The translations under genes were made by a program, and so were the position numbers. A stretch of DNA of 38,156 nucleotides, from the NCBI GenBank assembly GCA_046724395.1, contig JBKOWM010000095.1, positions 1-38,156 of the forward strand, in the 5' to 3' direction. Origin of the DNA: DATAEU01 sp046724395. Lineage in GTDB: Bacteria; Actinomycetota; UBA4738; HRBIN12. Positions 7,024 through 14,525 of the stretch are shown here, piece by piece. Every line of letters starts with the position of its first letter. Position 1 is the stretch's first letter. A model generated the notes under the pieces. That model was given only the letters and a program-made list of their open reading frames with translations. It did no database searches and was not told the origin of the DNA.

Positions 7024-8544
7024 CTACTCGGCCGATGCCAGCCCCATCAGCCGGTTCGCCGTCGCTCTCCACGACCACGTCGTTCGGACGAACTCTGCGA
7101 GCGAGGAGCCGATGGCCTTCCGCTCGAGGAGCGGCCTCGTGAGGAGTCGGTCGATGCCGGTCGCCAGCCGCCCCGCGGCGCCCGCCCCGCGCTCGAACGA
7201 GAACAATCCGGATTCACCCACGTGCGACTCGAGCGCGTCGGCGACCTCGGCGAGGCCGGAGTGACGGGCGAGCAGCGGAAGGGCGCCGGACGCCGCGCCC
7301 TCGGCCGCGACCATCCCGAACGCCTCGTCCATGATCGACGGGACGACCAGCACGTCGAGCGCGGCGAGCGCGGCGGGCGCGTAGCGGTGGTCCAGCCGCC
7401 CGACGAACGAGACATCGCAGGGCGGCGGGAGCGCACCGATGTCCTCCCGTGCGAGGCCGGTCTCCGAGGCGCCGAGCAGCCACGACACCGCTTCTGCGTC
7501 ACCGGATCGAAGGGCCGTCCAAAGCGCCGCGAGGCGCTCGCGCTCGAGGCCGAACCCTATGACGAGCGCATCCGGCGACGCCCGCGTCTGAGTCAGGGCG
7601 GCGAGCATCAGGTCGACCCCCTTCTGCGGGATCAGCTTGCCGAAATACCCGACCAGCGGCCCGTTCCCCGCCGCGAGGCGACGCAGGATCCTCGCGGCGT
7701 CGGGGTCCGGGGCCGTCTGGTCGTACCGGTGCGCGAGCTCGTCGAGCGCATCGGCGTCCCGCTCGGCGATCGCGGCCCCGACCTCGTCGTCCAGCGACGT
7801 CGGCCGGCCGTTCGCCGTCCGCGGATCCCGTTCGAGGTTGCCGGCCGCCTCGATCAGCGCCTCGCGCGACTCGCGGGGCCGGAACCGTTCGGCATCGACG
7901 CCCGGATGGACGACGTGCGATAGGGCCTCGATCCCGGGCACGAATTCGGCGCACCGGTGGAGCACGTCTCGCGACGCGCCGGCGACGGCCACGGCATCGA
8001 TCAGGCCTTCGCGCGCGAGCTCCTGGTACCGCCGCTGCGGACGCATCGCGTACTCCACGTCGCTGCCGTGGATCTTCACGACGTACGAGCGCGACCCCAG
8101 CGCACGCCGCGCGATCGGGCCGCCGGGGATCGCGTGGCCGGCGATTACGACGTCCGGTCGATGCCACGCGGCGGCCGCGCGAAGCGCCCCAACGTTCATC
8201 GCAAGGTATCGCTCGAGCTCCTCGACGTCGAGGTCGACGAACCGGCGAACGTCGAAACCCGCGTACTCGTCGAGGACGAATACAGGTAGGAGCCGTCCGA
8301 TGTCCGGCCGCAGCAGGACGCAGGAGCCCGCGCCGCGCGGGGTGGCGATTGGGCGGACGTCGGCGACGCCGTTCGTGCTCGCCGTTCCGGCGGCGTCGAT
8401 CCATGCGTAGCGTTCGGGATGCGGCTCCTGGCACAGCAGGACGACCTCGTTTCCGGCGGCCGAGAGATCCTCGGCGACCCGAGCCGTGTAGACGTTCGAG
8501 CCGGCGCCGTCGAGCAACCAGCCGTGCCACAGGAGAACGCGCAT
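7024..8544 (-). CDS. GT4-family glycosyltransferase
   Basis: This 506-residue protein is a GT-B fold glycosyltransferase. The N-terminal Rossmann half starts MRVLLWHGWLLDGAGSNVYT, with Gly-rich acceptor loop and VVKIHGSDVEYA. The C-terminal half has LVGYFGKLIPQKGVDLMLAAL and the nucleotide-sugar E-x7-E motif, Glu407 and Glu415 in EAFGMVAAEGAASG. It likely transfers a sugar from a nucleotide donor in cell-envelope or compatible-solute metabolism; donor and acceptor are unknown. An insertion of about 60 residues near the middle (rich in Asp/Ala, GRPTSLDDEVGAAIAERDAD) separates the two halves and is longer than usual. The ATG at 8542-8544 is clear. It is the last gene of a minus-strand run. Confidence 0.9.
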   Translation of the reverse strand: MRVLLWHGWLLDGAGSNVYTARVAEDLSAAGNEVVLLCQEPHPERYAWIDAAGTASTNGVADVRPIATPRGAGSCVLLRPDIGRLLPVFVLDEYAGFDVRRFVDLDVEELERYLAMNVGALRAAAAWHRPDVVIAGHAIPGGPIARRALGSRSYVVKIHGSDVEYAMRPQRRYQELAREGLIDAVAVAGASRDVLHRCAEFVPGIEALSHVVHPGVDAERFRPRESREALIEAAGNLERDPRTANGRPTSLDDEVGAAIAERDADALDELAHRYDQTAPDPDAARILRRLAAGNGPLVGYFGKLIPQKGVDLMLAALTQTRASPDALVIGFGLERERLAALWTALRSGDAEAVSWLLGASETGLAREDIGALPPPCDVSFVGRLDHRYAPAALAALDVLVVPSIMDEAFGMVAAEGAASGALPLLARHSGLAEVADALESHVGESGLFSFERGAGAAGRLATGIDRLLTRPLLERKAIGSSLAEFVRTTWSWRATANRLMGLASAE

Positions 8545-8637
8545 TCGGATCCGATCTCGTGGAGACGAGATCGTCGCACGGACACCCTTGGCACCTCGGG
8601 AAGGCGCGAGACCTTCGCGCTCAGCCGCGTCGCCGAG

Positions 8638-8868
8638 TCACCGGCGGTCCTCGTCCTCCTCGTCGTCCCCGGCCGCCCGTCGCTGCTCGAGCGCGTCGGC
8701 CTCGGGCGCGTCACCGATACCGGCTCGTTCGTCGTCCTCACCGGAACGTACATCGGTGCCCTGCTCGAGCGCGTCGGCCTCGGGCGTCTCGGGCCCGATG
8801 GCGTCGTTGTCATGCACGACGTCTTCGGCCGCCTCAGCGTCATCGCGGCGGTCCTCCACGAGTGGCAC
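8638..8868 (-). CDS. small acidic protein with two PEADALEQ repeats
   Basis: This product of up to 76 residues is strongly acidic and low in hydrophobic residues. It contains the octapeptide-like unit PEADALEQ twice (once after PET, once after DA), each followed by a charged linker, and ends DDEEDEDRR. Short proteins with repeated EADALEQ units are common in Actinobacteria and have no known function. The DNA of the two units is identical over 26 bases, a recent duplication. Start is a GTG at 8866-8868, or a second GTG at 8857-8859; ribosome sites are weak for both. It lies 30 bases downstream of the PAP2 gene, in the same direction. Confidence 0.68.
   Translation of the reverse strand: MPLVEDRRDDAEAAEDVVHDNDAIGPETPEADALEQGTDVRSGEDDERAGIGDAPEADALEQRRAAGDDEEDEDRR
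8683..8786. repeat. 26-bp perfect direct repeat inside the acidic protein gene
   Basis: Identical 26-base copies occupy 8683-8708 and 8761-8786, 78 bases apart start to start (26 codons), so both code for the same EADALEQ-containing peptide in frame. The repeat is explained by duplication of the coding unit. Confidence 0.85.
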
Positions 8869-8898
8869 CCTACCGCCCCGCGGCGAGGCTCGCCGCCC

Positions 8899-9468
8899 CT
8901 ACGCGGGCGCTCGGCGGGGGACGCCCACGACCGTGTTCGCGATCCCGCCGATCATGAGGCCGAGGCCGAAGCCGCCCGCGACGTCGAGCGGCGCGTGGGC
9001 ACCGAGGTAGAGCCGGGCGAACGCCACTAGACCAACGATGAGCCACGGCACGGCGCGAGCGGGTCCCCGAAGGTACGGCGTGGCGACGACGGCCAGCCCG
9101 GTCACGAGGACGACATGCCCGGACACGAACGCGGCGCCGGTCGTCGGCGTGTTGCCTCGGACGATCGCGCCCGGGATCGAGGTGCCCGGTCGCGACCGGC
9201 TGATCGACGCCCAGACGATGCGCTCCGCCGCGAGCTTGCCCGCCGTGACGAGCAGCGCGGCCAGCGCGAGTCGTCGCCGCCCGAGCAGGAACGCGACGGC
9301 CGCAAGGATCGGCCCGACGGCAAGGACGCCAAGCCATTGGGCGGCCTGCATCTCGGGCGACAGCCACTCCGGCAGCCGATTGAACCAGCGGAAGACCCTC
9401 GCCTCGACCGCACCAACGGTTCCCTTTCTCGCCACACTCGCGCACGCGAGAAAGAGCGCGAGACCCAT
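8899..9468 (-). CDS. PAP2-family membrane phosphatase, motif 1 lysine replaced
   Basis: This protein of at least 189 residues has six hydrophobic segments and the PAP2 motifs: RP at 93-94 (motif 1), SGH at 116-118 with catalytic His118, and RLYLGAHAPLD at 152-162 (Arg152, His158, Asp162). It would dephosphorylate an undecaprenyl- or phosphatidyl-type lipid phosphate at the outer face of the membrane. The Lys that begins K-x6-R-P is Trp86 here, so motif 1 is altered. Family-like sequence (FERRRLDAAVAV) continues upstream of the first ATG at 9468, but no ATG, GTG or TTG lies in frame up to the CBS gene. The real start is therefore further 5' and non-canonical, or a base is wrong; an AGGAG at about 9561 precedes in-frame ACG. 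Confidence 0.85.
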   Translation of the reverse strand: MGLALFLACASVARKGTVGAVEARVFRWFNRLPEWLSPEMQAAQWLGVLAVGPILAAVAFLLGRRRLALAALLVTAGKLAAERIVWASISRSRPGTSIPGAIVRGNTPTTGAAFVSGHVVLVTGLAVVATPYLRGPARAVPWLIVGLVAFARLYLGAHAPLDVAGGFGLGLMIGGIANTVVGVPRRAPA

Positions 9469-9563
9469 GACCGCGACCGCGGCGTCGAGGCGCCGACGCT
9501 CGAACGGGACGACGGCTCGCGACTCGGCGCCCGCGTCGACTCGATCAGACGTCGCCGATGCTC

Positions 9564-9944
9564 CTATCCGCGCCGGCCGACCTGCGTCCGCACGATGTCG
9601 CGCAGGCTCACGATGCCGACGACCCGTGCGCCGTCGACGACAGGCAGATGACGGAACCCATTGCTCATCATGATCTCGATGGCCTCGTCCGCGTCCATGC
9701 CCCGCCCGGCCGTGACCGGATCGGCCGTCATCCAGTCGGAGACGCGCGAGGACGCGGGGTCCGTGCCGGAGGCGGCGGCGCGGAGCACGTCGCGCTCCGT
9801 GAAGATGCCGAGCAGGGTCGACCCTTGCAAGACGACGGCGGAGCCGAACCGGCCGCGGATCATGCGGTCGGCGACGTCCGCCACGGAGGCGTCGGGGTCG
9901 GCGAGGAACACGTCGCGCGTCATGATCTCGTCGAGAGTCGTCAT
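9564..9944 (-). CDS. CBS-domain pair protein
   Basis: This 126-residue protein is two CBS motifs in tandem (about 7-58 and 70-124): TRDVFLADPDASVADVADRMI...GSAVVLQGSTLLGIFTERDVLRA, then MTADPVTAGRGMDADEAIEIM...RHLPVVDGARVVGIVSLRDIV. Stand-alone CBS pairs bind adenosine nucleotides or S-adenosylmethionine and act as energy or ligand sensors. The conserved G-I-x-T/S-x-R-D at the end of each motif (ribose/phosphate binding) is present. The start is ATG at 9942-9944, 13 bases after the stop of the 81-residue protein, so the two probably share a transcript. Confidence 0.92.
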   Translation of the reverse strand: MTTLDEIMTRDVFLADPDASVADVADRMIRGRFGSAVVLQGSTLLGIFTERDVLRAAASGTDPASSRVSDWMTADPVTAGRGMDADEAIEIMMSNGFRHLPVVDGARVVGIVSLRDIVRTQVGRRG

Positions 9945-9957
9945 CGTCGTGAGGAGA

Positions 9958-10203
9958 TCAACCGCCCTCGCCGCCGATGTCGTGAAACTCCGAGTCGTCG
10001 TGCGGCTTGGCGGCGTCGGCGAGATCGGCGTTGAGCCTCCGCCAGACGGCTCCGCCCCACGAGCTCACGTGCGGCCAGCGCTGCCAGAAGAGCTGGAGCG
10101 TCGCCTCGTCGAACGTTCGGAGCGCCTCGTCCGCAGGCGCGTCCTCGACCACGCGCTCCCACTGCTCGAGCGCGCTCAGCAGGCGCTCCGACGCATCGCT
10201 CAA
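9958..10203 (-). CDS. 81-residue hypothetical protein, Trp-rich helical
   Basis: The product reads SDASERLLSALEQWERVVEDAPAD, then TFDEATLQLFWQRWPHVSSW, then a hydrophilic end with HDDSEFHDIGG. I do not recognise a named family, though the block QLFWQRWPHVSSWGGAVWRRL looks conserved and strongly structured. The only sensible start is TTG at 10201-10203: AGGGGG lies five bases before it, while ATG-initiated frames upstream are Arg-rich read-through over the SulP gene. It sits between the SulP transporter and the CBS protein, same strand, close spacing. Confidence 0.65.
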   Translation of the reverse strand: MSDASERLLSALEQWERVVEDAPADEALRTFDEATLQLFWQRWPHVSSWGGAVWRRLNADLADAAKPHDDSEFHDIGGEGG

Positions 10204-10282
10204 CGCGTCCCCCTTGTCCGCTCCGCGTCCGTTCCGGCGCTCGGAGTCTATCCCTGAGCCGAGGCGCTTCCGACGTTCGACT

Positions 10283-12529
10283 TCAATCGACGAGCGAGTC
10301 GACCATCCGCAGCATCTCGGCCAGGCGCTGCGCGAGCATCGTCGCGAACCAGCGGTGGACATCCGCCGCGAGCTGCGGATCCTCGGTCCGCAACCGCGTC
10401 AGCGTCGACCGGCTGAGGCGGAGCACGACGGACGTCGTCTCGCTGATGACGTCGGCCGTGCGCGACGTCCCCGTGTACAACGCGACCTCGCCGACGACGA
10501 TCCCTGGGCGCATGGTTCGCAGCCGCACGCGCTCGCCGTCTCGGGTGCGCATCTCGACCCGCAACCGACCGGACTCGAGCACGAACACGTCTTTTGGCGG
10601 GTCGTCCTGCTGCAGAAGGACGGAGCCCGCCGGGACCTCGAGGCGCTCCATCAACGGCAGCAGGCGAGAGGCGAGCTCCGGCGGCATCCCCGTCGTGTTC
10701 CCGTCCAGGTCGCCGACGTCCACGAGCGTGGAGGTCCCGAGCAGCGCATCCTCACACCATTGGAGGCCATGATCGAGGTCGGGCTCGAAGCGGAGACCGC
10801 GGACGTCGCCGTCGATCCCGCCCTGTTCGAGCTGCTTTCGCACGCGGGCGGGCACGGCCGTGAACACGATCTCGAATCGATGGCGCTCGGCCAGCTGCGT
10901 CACCTTCTGGAAGGCCAGCACCGCCGATGAGTCGACCCCCGAGACGCGGCGGAAGTCGAGCACCATGAAACGGACGCCGGGGTCGCCATGCTCCGCCAGC
11001 TGGCGGATCCGCCCGAGGAGCGCGTTGGCCGTACCGAAGAACACGAACCCGCGCAGCCGCAGGATGCGGATTCCCTCGCCGAGCGAGGCGAGCGCGTCGC
11101 GCTCGGACGGGGGCCGGTCGATCTGGCTTCGATACGTCGCTCCCGACCGAACGTCGTGGACGAGGTCGGTGCGGCTGTAGGTGACCACGAATAGCACGAC
11201 GGCGAGCACGAGCCCGACGGCGACGCCCGGAAGCAGTCCCCAGGCGACGATCGCTGCGAGGATCACGAGGACGATCGCGTACTCGAGCGGCGCGAGCGTC
11301 CGGCGCGCGTCGACCACCCACTCGAACAGGAAGCCAAGCCCGAGAAACACGATGACTCCGCCGAGGAGCATCCGCGGCATCAGGGAGACGAGTCGCGCGC
11401 CGAATACCAACGTCCCGAGGATCACGCCGGCGGATACGAGCCCGGCCGGCCTCGCGCCGGCATCGATCCGGTAAGCGAGCGACGTAAGGCTCAGCGCGTG
11501 GAAGCCAGGCGCCCCGCCCGCGACGCCCGCCGCTACGTTCGCGAGGCCCGCGGCTCGGAGCTCGTCCGAGGAGTCCAGGTCGCGCCGGAGCATCAGCTCG
11601 ATGCCGCTCACGTTCAGCAGCGTGGCCACGACACACACGAAGACCGCCGTCGCGATGCCGCCGACCTGACCGAAGATCGCTCCCCAGTCGGCGCCGGTGA
11701 CCGCGCGCGCCGGCCACCAAGCCCAGAGGCGGGCCTCCGGGAATGGGCCGAGGAGCCATCCACCGGCCTCGGCCTCGGAGATCGTCGAGCGTGTCGCGAC
11801 CATGCCGATCGCGAACAGCACGAGCGCCGCGGCGAGCCCCGCTGGGATGACGAACGGCCGCCGAACCACGCGCGTCACGACCAGGAGTGCCGCGGCGAAC
11901 AGCAGTGCCGGTCCCCAGCGCAACAGCGCGTCGGGCGCGAACAGGTCGTCGAGCGTGGCCACCGACGGGGAGACGCGAGAGGCGACACCGATGCCCCCTT
12001 TGAAGAGTAGCCAGCCCGTGCCCGCAAGGAACCCGCCCACCACCGGATAGGGAACGAATCGGACGACGTTGCCGAGCCGGAGCGCACCGAGTACCAGCAG
12101 GACCACCCCGCTGAGCAGCGTCGAGACGACGACGACGCCCACGACGCTGAGGAACCGCGTCGCGCTGCCGCCCGTCGCCGCGGCGGCCGTCGACGCCGCG
12201 ACCACGGCGAGGACGGCCGCCGGGCCGTCCTGAAGGCTGCCGACGACGCCCCGGGTGCCGGACGCCCACGCGATCACCGCGAGGACGAGGGTCGCGGCCG
12301 CGAGGAACAGCCCGACGACGTCCGCGAGGTGCCCGGGAATGGCGGCGCCGACGATGAGCGCCGCGAACGAGCTGGCGAGAACGACCTCGATCACGCCGAT
12401 GATCGCTCCCGCCGTCAGCCACGCCACGACCCCCTCGGAGCCTGCCCGGGAGCCGATCGCCGTCTCGCGCATCGCCAGGCGCCGACGATAGCGCCGATCG
12501 CGTGTCGAGCCGAGCGTCGGGCGGGCCAC
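10283..12529 (-). CDS. SulP (SLC26-type) anion transporter with STAS and cyclic-nucleotide-binding domains
   Basis: This 748-residue fusion has a SulP membrane domain (about 30-460, roughly 12 helices, with RFVPYPVVGGFLAGTGWLL and the GGAPGFHALSLTS stretch), a STAS domain (about 480-600, DFRRVSGVDSSAV) and a cyclic nucleotide-binding domain (about 623-748). The CNB phosphate cassette is intact: Glu681 and Arg690 in GEVALYTGTSRTADV. It probably moves sulfate, bicarbonate or another anion at the cytoplasmic membrane under cNMP control. Start is GTG at 12527-12529, 19 bases after the stop of the preceding small gene; an ATG at 12470-12472 is an alternative and neither has a good ribosome site. 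A cAMP source may be the cyclase at 4137. Confidence 0.92.
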   Translation of the reverse strand: MARPTLGSTRDRRYRRRLAMRETAIGSRAGSEGVVAWLTAGAIIGVIEVVLASSFAALIVGAAIPGHLADVVGLFLAAATLVLAVIAWASGTRGVVGSLQDGPAAVLAVVAASTAAAATGGSATRFLSVVGVVVVSTLLSGVVLLVLGALRLGNVVRFVPYPVVGGFLAGTGWLLFKGGIGVASRVSPSVATLDDLFAPDALLRWGPALLFAAALLVVTRVVRRPFVIPAGLAAALVLFAIGMVATRSTISEAEAGGWLLGPFPEARLWAWWPARAVTGADWGAIFGQVGGIATAVFVCVVATLLNVSGIELMLRRDLDSSDELRAAGLANVAAGVAGGAPGFHALSLTSLAYRIDAGARPAGLVSAGVILGTLVFGARLVSLMPRMLLGGVIVFLGLGFLFEWVVDARRTLAPLEYAIVLVILAAIVAWGLLPGVAVGLVLAVVLFVVTYSRTDLVHDVRSGATYRSQIDRPPSERDALASLGEGIRILRLRGFVFFGTANALLGRIRQLAEHGDPGVRFMVLDFRRVSGVDSSAVLAFQKVTQLAERHRFEIVFTAVPARVRKQLEQGGIDGDVRGLRFEPDLDHGLQWCEDALLGTSTLVDVGDLDGNTTGMPPELASRLLPLMERLEVPAGSVLLQQDDPPKDVFVLESGRLRVEMRTRDGERVRLRTMRPGIVVGEVALYTGTSRTADVISETTSVVLRLSRSTLTRLRTEDPQLAADVHRWFATMLAQRLAEMLRMVDSLVD

Positions 12530-12548
12530 CGACGCTCGAGCAGTGGGA

Positions 12549-12809
12549 TTAGCCGCCGGGGTGCAGCGGACCGATTCGGTTCATCTTCCGGTGGACCTCG
12601 TAACGTGTGCGATCCGATTCGCTCATCGGTCCGAGCCGCGGCATGCGCGCTGCGACTTGCTCCGCGACGCTCGTATGGGATGTGAGCGCCGTCTCCGCCG
12701 TAGTGCGGCCGATCTCGAACCCCGAGATCGCTGCCGCGATCACGAGCACCGTCGCGATCAAAACACGCCGATACCGCTGATCTTGAACGACTTCCTCACG
12801 AGTGAGCAT
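12549..12809 (-). CDS. small single-span membrane protein
   Basis: This 86-residue protein has one hydrophobic segment (about 16-34, VLIATVLVIAAAISGFEIG) after a short charged N-terminus (MLTREEVVQDQRYRR), and a cytoplasmic or external tail rich in charged residues with a periodic Met-Arg pattern (RMPRLGPMSESDRTRYEVHRKMNR). No family recognised. The ATG at 12807-12809 follows GGAGGAGG at seven bases and is preferred over the ATG ten codons upstream. It lies between the anti-sigma gene and the SulP gene on the same strand, so it may belong to the sigma-factor operon. Confidence 0.68.
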   Translation of the reverse strand: MLTREEVVQDQRYRRVLIATVLVIAAAISGFEIGRTTAETALTSHTSVAEQVAARMPRLGPMSESDRTRYEVHRKMNRIGPLHPGG

Positions 12810-12903
12810 GGCCCCTCCTCCGTCTGCTGACCGGGTCATTCCTGGCGGATGACCGACGACCGATCGCGATCTCTGTGAAAGAGGCGGAACGCGCCCAGAG
12901 CGT

Positions 12904-13860
12904 TTACCGGGTCGGCTCCGGCAGCATCGCGAGCTCGACGATCGCGCCGTCGTTCACCCTGGCCAGCCATGTATGCGGGAGGGCGAGGCGGGACGTCGGA
13001 TCCGCATGGAGCTTGGCGAAGAGACGACGACCGTTCAGGCCGCGGACGCGCGCACCGTTTCTGCACGTCGACCCGTCGAGTTCCGCGCACAGCGACACGG
13101 CACCGTCCGACGAGACGCCAAGGGTGCCATCGACCGCGATCCACGCGGCGCTGTCCGTGGTGGCCGCCTCGGAGGGCAACCGCCACACCCTCGACGGATC
13201 GATCGGATGGATGAGCACTTGCGACGCGTCGCCGTCCGCGAGGCCACACGCGGAGGCCGGAACGCTGTCGTTGATCGACCCGGTCGGGTGCCCGCCCCAC
13301 GGGGGCACGATCCGGCCCAGGCGAACCGTCGCAACATCCCCGCTCGCGTCGCGGCTGAGAACGTGGAAGGTCACCGAGCCCAAACCGGGTGGCGCAGCGA
13401 CCCCGCCCCACCATCTGCCCGAGCGAAGGAAGAACGATCCGTCCGGCCACGCGACGAAGTACTTCCTCGCGGGGCACCAGGCGGCGAGCTGACCGATACC
13501 GAAGTCGCGGTGCGGGGACATGGCATCGACGGCGACCACCAATCCGTCGGGCTGGTGGACCACGAACACCGGGTGACCGTCACTCAAAAACGCCGCGACG
13601 GCCTGCCCTCGCGGCGGGACGCGCACGATGTCGGATCCGGCGAGCGTCGGCGGAGGCGGCTCGAGCGGGCGGAAGACGTTCCACACCATCACCCCGGCCG
13701 CGGCGAAGAGCGCGAGCGCCACTGCAGCGGCGAGCGGCCGAGACCTGGTTGGCGACCCGACCGGCTCGAGTCGCGGTCCATCGACGACCCGGTCCCATAG
13801 GTCGCCGCCGAAGTCGGCCCGCCGGAGTTTCGCGAGCTCGCTCTGCCAGCGCTCAGGCAT
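12904..13860 (-). CDS. anti-sigma-like membrane protein with decayed Rieske-like domain
   Basis: This 318-residue protein has a short cytoplasmic N-terminus, one membrane helix (about 42-62) and an external domain. It overlaps the sigma factor gene by eight bases, the usual position for an anti-sigma factor, but no zinc H-x3-C-x2-C motif is seen in the N-terminus. Residues 85-185 follow a Rieske [2Fe-2S] pattern (AVAAFLSDGHPVFVVH, DAMSPH, YFVAWPDGSFFLRSGRWWGG, APPGL). The cluster ligands are lost: the expected C-x-H...C-x2-H reads Ser115-x-His117...Ala137-x2-Asp140, so no cluster should form. It may sense a ligand outside the cell and release the sigma factor. Function is inferred from position. 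Confidence 0.78.
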   Translation of the reverse strand: MPERWQSELAKLRRADFGGDLWDRVVDGPRLEPVGSPTRSRPLAAAVALALFAAAGVMVWNVFRPLEPPPPTLAGSDIVRVPPRGQAVAAFLSDGHPVFVVHQPDGLVVAVDAMSPHRDFGIGQLAAWCPARKYFVAWPDGSFFLRSGRWWGGVAAPPGLGSVTFHVLSRDASGDVATVRLGRIVPPWGGHPTGSINDSVPASACGLADGDASQVLIHPIDPSRVWRLPSEAATTDSAAWIAVDGTLGVSSDGAVSLCAELDGSTCRNGARVRGLNGRRLFAKLHADPTSRLALPHTWLARVNDGAIVELAMLPEPTR

Positions 13861-14329
13861 CGGCCTCCTCCTCGGCCGCGAGGACGGCCCTGAGGCGTTT
13901 TCGTGCGCGGAACAGATGGACCCGAACCGTCGCCGGCGACATCCCGAGCAAGCGCGCGACCTCGGGGGCCGTCATGCCCTCCTGATCGTGGAGGACGACG
14001 GCCGCCCGCTGGTTCAGCGGCAGCCTCGCGAGCGCCTCGAGCACCTCTCGAACCTCGATCGGGTCGACGCCCGGCACCGGATCCGGCATCTCCGGGGCGG
14101 GCCGCCTCTCGCGCTTCAACTCTCGGCCCGCGAGGCGGAAGGCGGTCGCGTAGATCCACGGCAGCGGCGTCCGAATCTCCTCGACGTGCTCGAGCGCCCG
14201 TGCGAACGCCTCCGCAACGGCGTCCTCGGCCAGGTGCCGTCGGCCGCCGACATAGGCGTACACGGCGCGGGCGAGCTGCGGCGCGCTCGCCCGGTAGACC
14301 GCCTCGATGTCGTGACGCGGGAGCGCCAC
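13853..14329 (-). CDS. ECF-type RNA polymerase sigma factor
   Basis: This 158-residue protein holds a sigma-70 region 2 (about 5-75, DIEAVYRASAPQLARAVYAYVGG...AEDAVAEAFARALEHVEEIR...WIYATAFRLAGRELKR) and region 4 with a helix-turn-helix (about 100-152, LPLNQRAAVVLHDQEGMTAPEVARLLGMSPATVRVHLFRARKRLRAVL). It should direct transcription from its own promoter set. The GTG at 14327-14329 is chosen because GGTGAAGG lies just upstream and region 2 starts close behind; the longer frame upstream is antisense to the HyuA gene. Its stop overlaps the anti-sigma-like gene (ATGCCTGA), so the two are translationally coupled. Stress or ligand specificity is unknown. Confidence 0.92.
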   Translation of the reverse strand: MALPRHDIEAVYRASAPQLARAVYAYVGGRRHLAEDAVAEAFARALEHVEEIRTPLPWIYATAFRLAGRELKRERRPAPEMPDPVPGVDPIEVREVLEALARLPLNQRAAVVLHDQEGMTAPEVARLLGMSPATVRVHLFRARKRLRAVLAAEEEADA

Positions 14330-14525
14330 GACACCTTCACCCTCGATGGCGCGCACCTCGCCGTCCGTTCTATGCCGATACACCTCCACTCGGCTACAGA
14401 GCCCCGAGGAGGCCGAACCGTTTACCGAGTCACCGAGACGATCGCGAACCCGCCGAACGATGGGACGGTTCTGGGCTCGGTAGGCTCGAGCGGTTCCGGC
14501 CGGCGTAACCGAGTCAAGAGGGGTC

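Noticed and set aside
9958..10362. Longer ATG-initiated frame over the 81-residue protein
   Set aside because: Its first 50 codons are antisense-like Arg/Ser read-through into the SulP gene; TTG at 10203 has the ribosome site.
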